NCBI GenBank assembly: GCA_963971285.1
Contig: OZ020262.1
Location: forward strand, 12,937,308 to 13,001,307
DNA: 64,000 nt
Reading direction: 5' to 3'
Origin: Astropecten irregularis
Lineage: Eukaryota > Echinodermata > Asteroidea > Paxillosida > Astropectinidae
Part shown: positions 1 to 12,079 of the stretch, piece by piece
How the letters are laid out: every line of letters starts with the position of its first letter
Position numbering within the stretch: position 1 is the stretch's first letter
The notes under the pieces: model-generated
Databases searched by the model: none
Seen by the model: the letters and a program-made list of their open reading frames with translations, nothing else
Told to the model about the DNA's origin: nothing
Translations under genes and position numbers: made by a program

Positions 1-79
1 GTGTAACACTTTAGGGTTCAACTTAAATTAGATGAAAACAGTATTTGCTCCTCAGTACATATTTCTACAGACTGCTCGG

Positions 80-305
80 CGGCCTGGGGGCCAAGGGTAG
101 TCTGAGGTGGCCTATGGCATTTTGGATCAGTCTGAGGGGGTCTGAACTGGTCTGGGGCGGTCTGGAGCAGTCCAAGTCAGTCTGAGCCGGTTTAGGGGAG
201 TCTGAGGCGGTTTAGAGCAATCTGAGGAAGTCTGAGGCAGTTTAGGGCAGTCTGGGGCAGTGTGAGGCGGTTTGGGCTGTCCCTAAGCGGTCTGAGACAG
301 TATTA
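80..305. repeat. degenerate minisatellite (AGTCTGAGGCGGTTT-like)
   Basis: Short related units such as GTCTGAGGCGGTTTAG and GTCTGGGGCAGT recur about every 11-22 bases with substitutions. No open frame of note crosses it. It lies just downstream of the last AP1S exon in the window, so it sits in that gene's next intron or in spacer. Confidence 0.7.
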
Positions 306-478
306 GGAATAAATGACATGTCAGCTATGGGCTACATGTATTTCATTAAATAGAATTCCGAGTCCGATAGACTCCAGCAAAAGCCCCGCTCCTGGGACAT
401 GTGGGAAGGTCAAATAGTCCTTGCTTGTCCGTCTGTGACCTGTAACACCCACAAGGAAGTAGCATACTATGAACCTAC

Positions 479-3227
479 CTCTTGGAGAAGGTCCTGTGCC
501 TGGATCGCCTTCAGAACGTTCTTCTTGCTCGTCTCCTGGATCTCTCCTCCCAGCATCAGCTCGTCGAGCATGAAGTACGCCTTCTCAAAGTTGAAGATGA
601 TGTCCAGTTCACACACCTGTGGTTATTTAGTCAAGAAGCACGTGCACTATTTTCAAGCCTGATAAAGCATGAATGGACCCTAGACCCCCCTTTTCATCAT
701 TTCTGTTGTGGTATCCTTCCTGTCTGCCAAAGTTCAGCAAGGTTCATTCCTATGGCACATTCTTTTAACATCTTTTAACCACTTCACAACGGTATTAAAA
801 AATAGAAAACGAGCACACACAACTGGCCGTATCCAAGCTTGAAAACTCCCCGTGAAAGGTAAATCCAGACACGGCCAGTCTAAGCGTCAGCCGCCACCCA
901 AAATATCCAAACCAGCGTTATATAATGTCATCCGGTGATCACAACGGGAAATTATCACGCTTTCTCACGTCTTCCGCAACTGAGAAATCTCCGACCGAAA
1001 CGTCATCCGCCACTGGCGTCATGAAGTACGGCACCTTCTCACGTCATCCGGCAAATTTTCACTTGTTTTCTAAAAACCCTTTGGCTCTTTATCACGCCCT
1101 CCGAATGTGAACATATTTTTTTCCGCGAGATATCACGTCATCTGTCATGAACTGGTTAAAATTGTATGTGCCACAAACTCTTTACAACTTGGCATTTTGC
1201 GAAAACACCCCAAATTGTGAAAAGCTCATGTTGTACACGTATGCACTGAACAAAAAAGACCAAATTTGAAAAATTGCGGAAACAGATCAACTGACTTACA
1301 CTTCCAAAATACTTGTCTAGCAGTTCCACGTATCTGTGGATTATCTCTAGCGTCAGCAATTCATTGTCCTTGTCTTCCACAGCACAGCAGAAGTACAGAC
1401 TTGCGTACCTGCAATAACAACACAGGAATACATTTTTGTCAGTTCTCTCCAAATTCAGCAGCCTTGCACTACATCAGGCCTTAATTTTTAAGGAGAGTGA
1501 TCACTCTCACTCTCCTCTGCTCTCCTTAATGTTTTCCAAGGAGAGTGAAAAAAAGAGCTCCTTGACAATTTAAGGAGAGCTGCCTTTTTTCAAAACATCA
1601 CATACATTTTTCCGGCTGACATTTACCCTTTATTGAAAATACAAAAAAAAATTATATTCTTTTTCAAGAGGACAAGCACAATTTTGCATCTTTTTCTGAC
1701 AAAGCCTGGGCTCATGCAAACACATGGTTTAGCAAGAGCAAACTGCTCTCTTAATTCACTGATTATGAGTCAGTATGCCCTATGTTGATTTGCAGCTCAA
1801 ACTTGATTTTTGTTAGCGAGAGCAAATCACTCTCCTAAATTCTCTCCCCTGATTTAAGGAGAGCGATTTGCAGCTCTCCTCATTTTTATTAAAATTAAGG
1901 ACTGTATACATACATTATAACAGTATACCAAGATCCATGTGGAGGCACTGCTGTACATGTTAGCTTTCATTACAGTATCTAAAGAATAGGTCTAATAATG
2001 TACATGTATCACGGACGTCATAATAGACAAATTTGGACATGCAACACTTTTGTATCGACTGAAGCCACCAGCGGCCATCTTACCGTGCCAGATATAATGT
2101 GGTTACTATTGTTGGCAGACAGATTTTACTAACAATGGTGAGCGCGTCTTTGTATTAGTTGTATTTGGCCCTCCGATGTGGATGCTTGTGGTTTCAGTGA
2201 CAATATGGGTTTATACGGGTCCAGATATTTTTATATGACGTCCGTGACATATATACCGATACTTATTCAACAAAACTTCTCTAGGCCAACAGAATGCATG
2301 CTGATTGAATGCTTGCTGTTCATGCTGTTTCAGGTAACCTATTTCTTCCACCATGTATGCATGTTAAGTTATTACAAACTACAGTTGTATCACAAATGCC
2401 CCAAGGGTCAATTTCACCAAACTCATCGAAACTTACTATCAATCGCAGGATGTGTGATGCATTGCAGCCCTACGTAGGATACGATTGATCACAACTCAAG
2501 CTACGAAGGATAACCCATCTTAGGGGGCCTATACATATAGACATGATAGAGCTGCATTACATCATAGTCCACTAGGTATGGCCACTAGGTATGGCCACTA
2601 GGACCAAAAAACTTCTGAAATTTAAGTATGTATTATACAGTCTACACTTTAGGGGTTGTTTATTCATTGGGCAAACGTCAGTCTACTTTTTAACTGAATG
2701 TTAGTTTTCTAATACCGTTTTTGACATTTTTAAACCGGATGGCTTAATCTAAAGCGGGAGCCTGAAAATCTGTTTTGAAAGCACAGCACTACTTGTTAAT
2801 ACCGTTTATAAACAATCTTGAGATCTCTCCACTCTAGGAAGTTGCACATCTTGGGCTTGCGGGTCAGCACTGTATTAATCAGCTCCCGGGTAATCTTCTT
2901 TTTTGTCTTCTCCGTGTGGGCTTGGTACCATTTCTGTAGGCGGAGCTTGCCCTGCCTGCTGAATAGGAGCATAAACTGCAACTGGACATGAAAGTAAAGA
3001 GCACATGAAGATGATGAAATAATAAGCTCCAGAAAAATCAACTGACATACGGTACATGTACATACATGTACATACATGTACAACTATGCTCAAAGACTCA
3101 AAGACTATTGACTTGTGTTGCAGTGTTGTTGTTGTTGACTTGTTGTTGCTGATGTTGTTTTTCTGGTGGTTGTTTTCTAAAAAACTGGTATTAAAGGAAA
3201 CAATTTTGTTAGAGTTGCTCTCACCAT
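479..3227 (-). CDS. AP1S: AP-1 complex subunit sigma (partial, 3' end off window)
   Basis: Small subunit of the AP-1 clathrin adaptor that sorts cargo at the trans-Golgi network and endosomes; with gamma it forms the site for acidic dileucine signals. Coding exons on the minus strand: 3227-3225 (ATG alone, then GTGAG), 2981-2803, 1408-1300 and 616-479, phases 0, 2, 0, 0. The second exon carries the family core [17 protein letters not shown] and [14 protein letters not shown]; the third has [17 protein letters not shown] and [13 protein letters not shown]; the fourth has [19 protein letters not shown]. These match AP-1 rather than AP-2 or AP-3 sigma. The exon at 479 ends in a good GTAGG donor after LLQE, so the short C-terminal exon lies left of base 1. 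The single-ATG first exon is inferred: spliced to an acceptor at 2982 it gives a start MLQFMLLF, close to the usual MMxFMLLF. An acceptor six bases further in (exon from 2975) would also stay in frame. About 143 residues are visible. Confidence 0.93.
1484..1905. repeat. inverted-repeat element with AAGGAGAG termini
   Basis: Both ends carry CCTTAAT...AAGGAGAG-type sequence in opposite orientation (1484-1520 and 1855-1905), with several inner AAGGAGAG / CTCTCCTT blocks. It fills much of the intron between the second and third AP1S exons. Likely a MITE; only one copy was seen. Confidence 0.5.
2403..2515. repeat. palindromic MITE, GGTCGATTTCAC family
   Basis: Member of a roughly 130-bp hairpin family with ends GGGTCGATTTCACnAAACTC and core TTGCAGCCCTACGTAGGAT. 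Other copies: 8623-8747, 10042-10181, 39857-39994, 60855-60997 (reverse) and 61012-61142, with fragments at 30661 and 41657. Confidence 0.7.
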
Positions 3228-3477
3228 GCAGATGATGACTCTCAGGTAATTTATATTTGTTAAGTACTGTAATCTTTGCATTCGTCTGTGAAATGTCCCA
3301 TCTTTGTTGGCGTTTTGTCCCATAATTTCTATCAAAAATCAAAGCCTACCCCTGTCCTTCACAAACTTAAACTCGCTAATATTCAAGAGGACATCATATT
3401 CATTACCCATGTATTTAGGTAAGCCCTCCCCTTCCATTTTTTCAGATCGTCCACCATCTTGGTTTGGTTCTCCACCA

Positions 3478-3692
3478 AATAGGGCTCCACGCTGGAGCTA
3501 TTTATAGAATACACCCTTTAGGCTTTATTATTGACAGCTATAGTTATTAGTTACCCGGATCTTCGGACAAATATCACTATCTTAACAATGCCATAATCAC
3601 AACATTTACGTTGGAACGTTAAATTAATTGGAACGTGCGACTTGTTTGTCCTAACTTCTGAATGTGATGTCACGAGCGCAGAGCCCTATTAG
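3478..3692. repeat. MITE with AGGGCTC termini
   Basis: Starts ATAGGGCTCCACGCTGGAGC and ends GAGCGCAGAGCCCTATTA, with internal CTATAGTT...CCCGGAT.TTCGGACAAA. Related copies stand at 22365-22475 and, reversed, at 39402-39570. Confidence 0.6.
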
Positions 3693-3732
3693 AAACAAGC
3701 ATGAAGTCACGTGTGTGTAGCGGAGAACCAGG

Positions 3733-3856
3733 GGTTACCTCAGTTTAGTACACTCAGGGTAGCTGGTACCCAGACCCAATAGATGAAGAGTCATATTAGG
3801 TGAGTTAGTTTACTGGGTACCAGCTACCCTGAGTGTACTAAACTGAGCTGAGGTAA
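3733..3856. repeat. long-stem hairpin MITE (TTACCTCAGTTTAGTACACT)
   Basis: Nearly perfect inverted repeat: TTACCTCAGTTTAGTACACT followed by a CAGGGTAGCTGGTACCCAG stem returns in reverse complement at 3810-3855. A second copy lies at 22208-22340. Both copies sit next to an AGGGCTC-ended element. Confidence 0.75.
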
Positions 3857-4420
3857 GAAGATGGTGGACGATCCGAAAAAGTCTGAAACGATTTGTCTGG
3901 ATTTCCATCAGAAAACATTCACATTGATTTTTATCACACGGAAAGATCGTGAGCAAAAACAAATGGGCCTAAGCTGCATTTCATATTCGAAAGAGCAGGT
4001 ACACTGTTGTATTAAACTCACCGTACCGTGGCCCAACACATTATACACAAATACAAAGTGTCGGAATTACACGTCTTATGGGACATACCATGCAGCCGCT
4101 CTCCAAACATAAATATTATTTTTTCGGCTCTGCCAGAAAAAAATTTACAAGATGAAAATTCGGACAGAAATTGTAATGAAACCAAGCTTTACTTACCATT
4201 GTTTTGCCTAGGTTGGGCACAATCACAATAAAATATCCGTAACTCTGAATAATATCTATGTCATGTCATAATAACGCCAAATATATTACAAAAGACAGTA
4301 GACACTACACACTGAATTATGAAAATGCGATACGTACTATAATTTGTGGGCGAGTCTTTGCTTAGGACGCCCTCTGTTGGAAATGGGCAGACCTATCAAT
4401 GATCGTACAAGAAGTCCGTG
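3857..4420. other. intergenic stretch, nothing recognised
   Basis: AT-rich spacer between the AP1S start and the 3' end of the noelin gene. Short open frames show no familiar protein sequence and no exon-like splice signals were found. No repeat seen elsewhere in the window matches. Confidence 0.4.
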
Positions 4421-4906
4421 ACTGGATGGGTGCAGACCAGTAAATAAATTCCCATAGGTTCCCACGCAAACTGGCCAATTAAAAAAAAAATATTAAAAAT
4501 ACTCAGAAGTTTCTGAGGCAATCGACCAATACGACAAGCTAAAGGTGAAAACTTCAATTTTCATTTTCTTTTCAATTTTCTATAGGTTAACCTTTGACTT
4601 TTTGCCGAAAAGTACATTCAAAGAAAAATACCCCTAAAACGGCCGAATTGACTGGTGCCAGACCAAACAATAATAGTACCCCTCCACTACAGGGCAAAAA
4701 TAGAGCGAATTTATGGTCTGATTTCATCCAAACGGCTCAAAGGTGAAAGTCCAAACTCTGGTGATCGGGTTCCATCCATTTTGTCTACAAGACTTACCAC
4801 ATAGGGCTCACCAGACGCTTTAAGAGAAAAGATTTTGATGGTATACAGAAAATTAATGAGCTACGCGGACCGATTTGGGCCTATTTACTGGTCTGCACCC
4901 GGATGC
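4421..4906. repeat. MITE with GGTGCAGACCAGTAAATA termini
   Basis: GGATGGGTGCAGACCAGTAA at the left end is repeated in reverse complement at the right end (4876-4906). The interior has no coding sequence. A diverged partial relative with the motif GACTATTTACTAATTGGGTG is visible near 53640-53935. Confidence 0.6.
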
Positions 4907-5004
4907 ATTTTGGGCAAGTTCATCCACCATTATTTCCACTTCGATAATGTTCGATTATTTGTTCAATAAACGCAATAAAATATACATGTAGCTTTCAGCC
5001 CCAG

Positions 5005-5330
5005 TCCCAACATAATATACATGAATTGATAAAGCTGTAAAAAAAAATTGAGCTCAATCGGACATCTGAGCCACGAGAAAATAGCTAAAAACCGACTAAA
5101 ATTTATTGTTCTTGTAGGCCTAAAAGGTAAACGTAAAGAATGGTTTTGATCTTACCCCGCCTTAAACTGTTTTCGGTCTTTATTTTTCTAATTTCTGGAT
5201 AATTATCAGGCGGAAATATTTTAACTGTATGTTTCTACCAGCACCATCTTCATACCCTAAAAAGTTATACGTAAATCTGTAAACATTTCTGTTTGGTTCT
5301 GTTACCAATCCTGTACTGTACCTTTAAACT
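5005..5330. repeat. Z-Y type modular MITE, left end eroded
   Basis: Contains the Z-arm motif GAGCTCAATCGGACATCTGA and the Y-arm motifs TTTCTACCAGCACCATCTTC and AATCCTGTACTGTACCTTTAA. See the findings for the group definition. It directly abuts an X-arm fragment. Confidence 0.75.
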
Positions 5331-5572
5331 TTTATCATACTTTGGTTTTTATCAAAGAAATACAGATTCATGGGTAAAAATATCAAGACAAATACAATAA
5401 CAGTCATCTGAGAAAATTTCAGTCCCATAAATATAAAGTGCCCACTTTATGAGAAAACAGTGAAAAACTGCCACATCATTTCTTAAGTCTTTTCTCTTTT
5501 ATTTTTGATCTTTTAAAAGATCAAAAAGATTTTCGGTCGTTGTTTTACTTATTTCTGGATAAATAAACTTTT
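5331..5572. repeat. X-arm fragment of modular MITE
   Basis: Begins TATCATACTTTGGTTTTTAT and carries the X-arm motifs TACAGATTCATGGG and GAAAACAGTGAAAAAC, then stops in the Y arm at TTTCTGGATAAATA. It starts at the end of the preceding Z-Y copy. Confidence 0.7.
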
Positions 5573-5654
5573 GATTATATTAATTAAAAAGCCGTATCCT
5601 GTTTGAGTGATCCCGCATGTACCGTTCCCAGGTTGCAGCATTGCTGCGTGTATC

Positions 5655-5870
5655 ATTGAAACGATCCCTGGGATGTGGCGGTGCATGTGCGTGGTTTCAT
5701 GGCTTCTGACTGACAAACGAACGAAGATAATTGACTATTGGGGATTTGGGGTCACCACCAACGTTGAGCTGGATGGCTCAGTTGGTAGAGCGCCGCGCCT
5801 GTACGGTATTCAGGAGGTTGCCGTTTCGAATCACGCTCCAGTCAATTTTTCTTTGTTTGATTTTCAATCA
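5655..5870 (+). repeat. tRNA-derived SINE, family 1
   Basis: A tRNA-like body with A box GATGGCTCAGTTGGTAGAGC and a degenerate B box GTTTCGAATC, preceded by a family-specific head (TGTGGCGGTGCATGTGCG, CATGGCTTCTGACTG) and followed by GCTCCAGTCAATTTTTCTTT. The same arrangement occurs reversed at 27475-27718 and in part at 27722-27835. Confidence 0.7.
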
Positions 5871-6055
5871 CACAACTTTTAACAAATCTAACGACTGAAC
5901 CTCCAATTTTTTTTTTTGAATCCTGTCCATAAACGATGCATAACCTATTAATTCTTCACCATTGTTCACGCATGTAATTATTTTGAAGGTGTAAGACTGG
6001 TACTTTTTACGAAGATCATTCATTCTGGTCCTCTAATTTCAAGAATGCATATTAT

Positions 6056-6262
6056 AGACCGATCCGCCATTACTGCGGTGGTGTCCCCGTCCGCCTTTTG
6101 TGCCCACTGAGTGGCAACAAACGAATTTCCGCTCCGCCGCACTCTATACTGCAGGGTGTATGTTCCCTGATACACCGCAGGGCCAATTACATGATTCGCA
6201 AATCGGATTCGTGTATTTCACACACAAAAGGCGGGCTGTGACACCGCAGTTATGGCGGGTGG
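6056..6262. repeat. MITE with CCGCCATTACTGCGGTG termini
   Basis: CCGCCATTACTGCGGTGGTG at the left and CACCGCAGTTATGGCGGG at the right form terminal inverted repeats. Inner motif CTCCGCCGCACTCTATACTG is shared with the copies at 24030-24225 and 60281-60749. Confidence 0.7.
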
Positions 6263-6517
6263 TATTTCGTGCTGTCGGATTGGTGTATTATATGGAACTC
6301 AAATCATCAAAATCATTATTCGTGTCGCAGTTATTGTATTTGATCATTCGATATGCATAAGCGATATAGTCTGCAATAGCGTATGTGTATAGCGAATGCT
6401 AACTTTCGAGGACACCTCGTTATAAAGGCCTTATTAAACTTGCAAAGCAAAAATTATTAGCAATTATTCTGTCTCGTCTTTCAGCTTGATGATTTGCGAG
6501 CGTGACTTCAGGCTGTC

Positions 6518-9500
6518 TTATTCCTCAAAGATCAACGGGTAGACAACAGCGAGACCACTGTCTACTCCGTACAGCAGTTGATCCCGAGGGTTGTACTCAA
6601 TGGACGAGAGACTACCGTACTTGACCATGAAGGGGATGTTTGCAAACCCCTCGATGCCGCTTGCTGTGTCCATGTAGTAAGATATGCGAGAGTTGAAACT
6701 GCTGTAGTTGTTGATGCAGTAGACCTTCCCGCAGACGACGAAGCAGTTGGCAAGCTGGTTCTTGGGGAAGGAGCCTTGCCAGGTCTGGCCGAGCTCCAGC
6801 GTGTCTTGGTCGACTCTGCTGGCCGTCAGCATGCCGTTCGCGTCCCCGTAGAGCACCCACAGACCGGACTCGTCCACGGTGAGGTCCATCTTAGGAACCA
6901 CGGTAGCTGCCGAGTAGCCGGTCCGATCCATGGTGTCATCGCTCGATGTCAGCCTGCGTTTGGTGATCAGGTCCTGGGAGGCAAAGGTGAACGGCTGCGT
7001 CTTGGACAGTTGAATTTTGGACAGCTTTTTCTCACTTTGGCTGTTGTAATGGTATTCGCTGAATGTCCGACTGGAGTAGGCAAATATAGATCCATTGTAA
7101 ACAATAGACTCGTCGATGGAAATATCACTTAGTCCTGTCATTTGGCTCGTTTCGCGGCTTTGAAAAGCCTTCAAGGAAAGACTCCCATTCAGTCGGTTAT
7201 CCCTGTCATTACTGTATCGACTGCTCGTGGAGAATCTGTGAAAATAAAATCAACCTTTCAATCCAAACCAATTTCTGTACCGCGAAAGCCTTTATTATAC
7301 ATTCGAATTTATTTATCTCGACTCTTAATCCTGTCAACCATCTCACTGCAAGCTTCTGCCATGCACTTCGTTAATAGAGCCAATCATGCATAAAACACGG
7401 GGCTCCTCGATCTTTATTTCCAGACCACGGTGCCGAACACGATCAAGTTGGGCCAAGTGTTCCCTATGGCCTTGATTACATTCATGTATGATAGTCACTA
7501 TTATGAGGTTTACAGTGTGGTTCAGGTCCTTATCAGTACAACAATTTTACCAAGATATGATCAACAATCGGAGCCATGGCAAACGACTATAGTGAGCAGC
7601 TCTTTATACAGAGGAGTTGGCTATATGATAAACCCATCGAAAACCAACCTAAAATATTATTACAAGGGCAGCACTTATAATCACCTGCCACCCACAGGGC
7701 AACCGATGAAACAGGACCGTCCAAGAAATACCTGACGTCGGGACCTGGAGGCTGATGTCCGGAAATTGGGCTATATACCTGGAGCCATGGAGAAAGACTG
7801 GCCCATAAGGCTGGATTTCACAAAGCACTAAGATTAATCTTAACATGAGTTGTGCATAATGACATCGCAATTTGCTGAGCAATTAGGATTAATTCACACT
7901 TAAGATCAATCTTATAGTGCTTCGTGAAATCGGCCCAGCTGGAGGCTGATGTCCGGATATTATGGGCTATACTAGGTGGGACTAGGTGGGACTAGGTGGA
8001 TAGACTGCCCCAGGAGCGGCCTGGTTGGGAAAATCTTGTTTGTGGCTTATGTTCCATGAGGGATGATGGTGGGTAAGTAAAGTCCTTACCTCTGATAATA
8101 GATGAAATCTGGATTCACCAATGGGTCTCTCGTCCACGTACCATCATTGAGACCTGCTCGGAGGGTATACGGCTCCCCGACCCGCACCAGCCTGCTGCAC
8201 GAATCTGTTGAGGGTGGACAAAGAAAACCATTAAACCAAATCCCTTCATATCTAAGTGTGTATTCCAAAAGAATGAAATCTTCAACTGCGAGCAAATCCA
8301 CACTTAGTGAACCAAGTTCAGTTAAGATTTAGAGAAAAGACGTTTGTGTTGAATTCAATGGAAAGAAAATGGACAATCATACTTGTAGTGGGATGCATTC
8401 TGTGTAGCCAAACAGTTTTGCCAAACATATGAATAATGGTGTCTACCAATAAAAACATAAACGTTTTCCAAGGCCATTGGCATTTAGACCACGTCAACCA
8501 ATAGTTACATTTTGGTCAAAAACAAACTATAAAAGCGTCAAGGTATAATTATTCATTACGGATTTCTCGTCTAAATCCAGTGAAACAACTAATACACTGT
8601 CCAATCAAATCGCAGTATGTAAGCCTGGGGTCGAAAATTACTATCAATCGTAGGACCTATGATGCATTGCAGCCCTACGTAGGATGCGATGGGTTATCCT
8701 TCGTAACTAGAGGTACGATCGGTCGTAGGGCTTCGTGAAATCGAACCCTGATAATTATAATACATGTACCTCACCTTCTACTGTTGTTCTACACATCAAA
8801 CTCACGCACTGGGAGCATATAAGACAAGGACGACAAGTTTGTATGTTCATCTTCAATTTTGTCTGAACTAATGATCAAGATAATTGTACATGTACATGTA
8901 CAGTATACAATGCATTTCACCACGGTAAGCTGTTACTTGTCCTATGACCATGGATCGCATGGCTGCCTGGGGGATGACCACTAGACCGAAGGAGTAAACC
9001 GCTCGAAGGTAGATGCAGCAACACGCTGCCGCTGCGCATTGATTGATTGATTTAAAATGGAACCGTCTTGCCAATGGGTATAAGTTCTCACTTTGCTTCT
9101 CTCTTGCAGGCCACCTCTCGGGGAAGCTCCCTTCCTCCGATGCGCCGCCGCTACCTTCTGTCGGGGCCGCGGTCGGCGCTCTGGTGGTGGGCAAGGGACG
9201 CTTGGTATGCCCTGCCGTGGTCGCCGGGGCCTCCTCTACGTCTCTACCGTGCGCCGCTGCCCGTTGGGCCTGGGTGGAGTTGCAGATTCTTAGCTGCTGA
9301 TCCAGGTCGGCGATTTCACGCCGCATGGATGCTACATCCTCACTGGCACCCTGCGCCACCATTGCATCCACCATTCCACTGATGTTCAGCATCTGACATG
9401 ATCAAATAATCGGACAGCCATTAGCCTTGAACAGTCACACACTCACCGTATCTTCAAGGTATAGAACCGAATGGCACTTAAAATGAAGACAAGTTTTGAT

Positions 9501-12079
9501 TAGTCCCTGATCATTGGGAGAAATCTATAGCTTCACAGTAGTTCATGTGATTTCACATTAATGACGAACCCTGAGTGCCGAAATTAAGATGCAAATGTTA
9601 AACTAACTGTTCGAGATGTACTGAATCATTGTTCGTCCTACACACCGCAAAACCTTAGTTCAAGTTCGCTGTTCATGCCATTTCTAGGGAGGAGTAGAGG
9701 ACTATCAACGTTTAGCCAGCTCATAAACAAACCTTGATAGGTCCTGCCGATAGGTCCACAGGGCAATGGGACTGTTTTATTAGTCATATTATAATATCAA
9801 TTCGATCTCTGAACTGATTTCTTGGGGCCGATTTCACAAAGCACCAGGATTGATCTTAAATGCAAGATCAATACTAATTGCTAACCTTAAATGTTTGGTG
9901 AGTATAGGGCCTATTTCAATGTTGCTTCGTTTTTTAGTCAGAATGAGAAGTAGGTCTTGGTATAAGAATGAACAAGTCACTGCTCAGTAACCTATAGGGG
10001 AATGGAGGCTCAAGAAGCTTAGAAAGAGTTTCCCAATAGTGTCGATTTCACCAAACTCACCGTAACTTACGATTGATCGCAGGACTTATGATGCATTGCA
10101 GCCCTCCATGCAGGATACGATATGGTTATCCTTCGTAACTGGACTTACAATCGATAGCAGGAGTTTGTGAAATCGATATCCAGAATGAGGGGGAGTCAGG
10201 TTGGCGTAGTGGTTCTTTCCTCGCCTTTCACCTCTGTGGACCGGCTCGGTCCACAAGTGTATCATGGGTTTTCAGTTCCTACATGATTCTGTGGGTTTTT
10301 CCTATTACTCTGGGGTTTTTCCTTCCACCTCTAAAACCTCTGTATCTTCTTCTCATCTTCTTTCCATAACAGGTTTCATCAGGCTTTCGAGCTACAGTGC
10401 CTAGGGCGCTTTTGAGGAATCCTTGGTGCCATTATTAGAAATAAATAGCAATAATAATAACTTCGAGAACATGTGAGTGAAGCTATAGGCTAAGGACCAA
10501 CTTACCTCATGCATCACAATCTGGATCTTTCCATTGCGTACGGTGTCCGATTCCAGACCGTGCCATTCCTTCAGAGAGTACAGCGCCGACTCCATGCTCT
10601 GAATCCTCCTCTGTATATCCTCGATCACTGCCCTGGTCACCAGCAGCTGACCGGCCTCAATCAGCTCAAAAGCCGAAGTGATCTCCAACAAATTATTCTC
10701 GTAGACATCTATTAGTTGCGAGTGACGGTTGCTTACTGCGTGCAGGTCTTTGACTTCGGCCGTCAATTTTGCAATCTGAGGGAGCGAAAGAAACAAACGG
10801 TATTGTCTTGTATGTGAATCGTACATGTATACAGGGTGTCCCCCAAAACGCAACACTTTGTGTCGAGAACTATTTTTAATGAAAATTAAACTGTTTATCA
10901 ATTCAAGATTCAGATATGTGATACAACCATGTCTTGGCTATCACCATGTAGAATTAGAGCGAAATTGGACTGAAATTGAGGGGGAAACTAAGACTGAATT
11001 ACCCAACCTCAAAACCCGACTTTCATCGCTTTCTTTCAATACACACTTTTATGTGTGCATTGACCACTTATTCTGGAATACTGCAAATTTGTTTTTAAAG
11101 AGTACTCTAATTGGTCAGGCCCTAGTATGTGACAAAAGACGTGCACTCCCTCAATACCTGACTCTGAACTTCCTGCAGTTTCTTGTCGTTGTCCCTTGTC
11201 TGGTAGTCCGTGCACAGGACCACGGCGGGTAAATTAACGGAGCAGCGGCAGGTGCCGTCCGCGTGTCCCTGTCCCGGAACGACGGCGACGTTTGGCTCGA
11301 TGACAGGTGTTGTCGCAGCGTGTTCTCTACTCTGTGCAGTCAAAAGACATGTTAAGAGAATAATAATTATCATAGAAGAATCTGTACTCTTATTACATTG
11401 TACTTTATAAACACACGGATAGGATTATGTAATCTCCTGAATTATTTTATGTTATTCATATTATTTTTAAATAACTGAGTCTGTTTTTGTTTGTTGAATG
11501 AATAAGTAGAGCAAACGCTCTTTATTAACCAAACAAAATTATCATAAGAAATACCGTACAGCTGCAGTTAAAACACATTTTCATTCCCTAAAATCACAGT
11601 ATACCATGACTTGTACTACGAAAACGCGGCCAAGCCGGCATTACAAAGGCGGCTAGGGAACAGTATTTAGATTCATTTTTGTGCTAGAGTTTGAAATAAT
11701 TCTCTGAATATTGAGGCAATCGATCTGAAACTTGTACAAATTGTAGCCGTGGATGTTCCCACATTCAGCAATATATTTCAATGTTTATGAAACGTTGTGT
11801 GTAAATTGTGGTTATTTTTTTTTATGCCTGATGCATGGCTTTTATGGCTCGCCATTATACTGCCATGCTGGTTGGCAAAAACTTGGGCTGTGACGTTGCA
11901 AAAGAAAGATCTATATAATACTCATAAGGATGATGATCATAGTAGTCTTGCTGGATTTTTATTTAACAAAACTAATATCGTTTTACCTGTTCAGTGGTTC
12001 TAATCGATGCATGGGTGAGAGTAGCAAGAGAGAGCAGCAGAAGATATGAGGCCCCTCTGAATATCTCCAGAGCAGCCAT
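6518..12079 (-). CDS. noelin/olfactomedin-like secreted glycoprotein
   Basis: Secreted olfactomedin-domain protein of the noelin (OLFM1-4) type, known in other animals to act outside the cell in neural and matrix interactions. Coding exons on the minus strand: 12079-11987, 11331-11158, 10775-10506, 9392-9092, 8204-8090 and 7235-6518. Every intron is GT-AG; phases 0, 0, 0, 1, 2; total 556 residues. Exon 1 gives a hydrophobic signal peptide (core SYLLLLSLATL). Exon 2 has Cys59-Arg-Cys61 and Cys71, like the conserved noelin Cys-x-Cys that precedes the coil. Exon 3 (residues 90-179) is heptad-like coiled coil. Exon 4 adds a Thr/Ala/Pro-rich stretch unlike vertebrate noelins, probably O-glycosylated. 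Residues about 282-556 are the olfactomedin domain, starting at a Cys in SCSRLVRVGEPYTLR and containing MDLTVDESGLWVLY and IEYNPRDQLLYGVDSG, the family's hallmark strands. An alternative exon-4 donor near 9112 is out of phase with exon 5. Family confident; the exact orthologue is not. Confidence 0.9.
7812..7936. repeat. MITE with GGCnGATTTCACAAAGCAC termini
   Basis: GGATTTCACAAAGCACTAAG at the left and AGTGCTTCGTGAAATCGGCC at the right are inverted copies, with ATTAATCTTAA / TTAAGATCAATC inside. Located in the last noelin intron. Relatives at 9826-9900 (half) and 19196-19360. Confidence 0.65.
8623..8747. repeat. palindromic MITE, GGTCGATTTCAC family
   Basis: Carries ATTGCAGCCCTACGTAGGAT and ends CGTAGGGCTTCGTGAAATCG. 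Sits in the noelin intron between exons 4 and 5. Confidence 0.7.
9826..9900. repeat. half copy of GATTTCACAAAGCAC MITE
   Basis: GGGGCCGATTTCACAAAGCA followed by GATTGATCTTAA matches the left half of the element at 7812; the right half is absent. Confidence 0.5.
10042..10181. repeat. palindromic MITE, GGTCGATTTCAC family
   Basis: Starts GTCGATTTCACCAAACTCAC and ends TTTGTGAAATCGATA, with the GCAGCCCTCCATGCAGGATA core. Located in the intron between noelin exons 3 and 4. Confidence 0.7.
10828..11140. repeat. half copy of CAGGGTGTCCC-ended element
   Basis: Begins ACAGGGTGTCCCCCAAAACG and shares GTCGAGAACTATT, TTAAACTGTTTATCA and CTATCACCATGTAGAATT with the full element at 54091-54533. No right-hand terminus was found here. 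It fills the intron between noelin exons 2 and 3. Confidence 0.6.
11735..11920. repeat. dispersed repeat, inverse of 52050-52230
   Basis: GTAAATTGTGGTTATTTTTT, GGTTGGCAAAAACT, GCTGTGACGTTGC and AAAGAAAGATCTATA recur in reverse complement at 52050-52230. Superfamily unknown. In noelin intron 1. Confidence 0.55.

Noticed and set aside
5760-5850. tRNA-like sequence with A and B boxes (also near 27550, 27725, 34265, 35395, 50455)
   Set aside because: The A/B boxes sit in dispersed repeats with shared heads and tails, and no proper acceptor stem could be folded by eye; these are SINE bodies, not tRNA genes.
6578-7132. 184-residue plus-strand open frame
   Set aside because: It is the antisense shadow of the last noelin exon.
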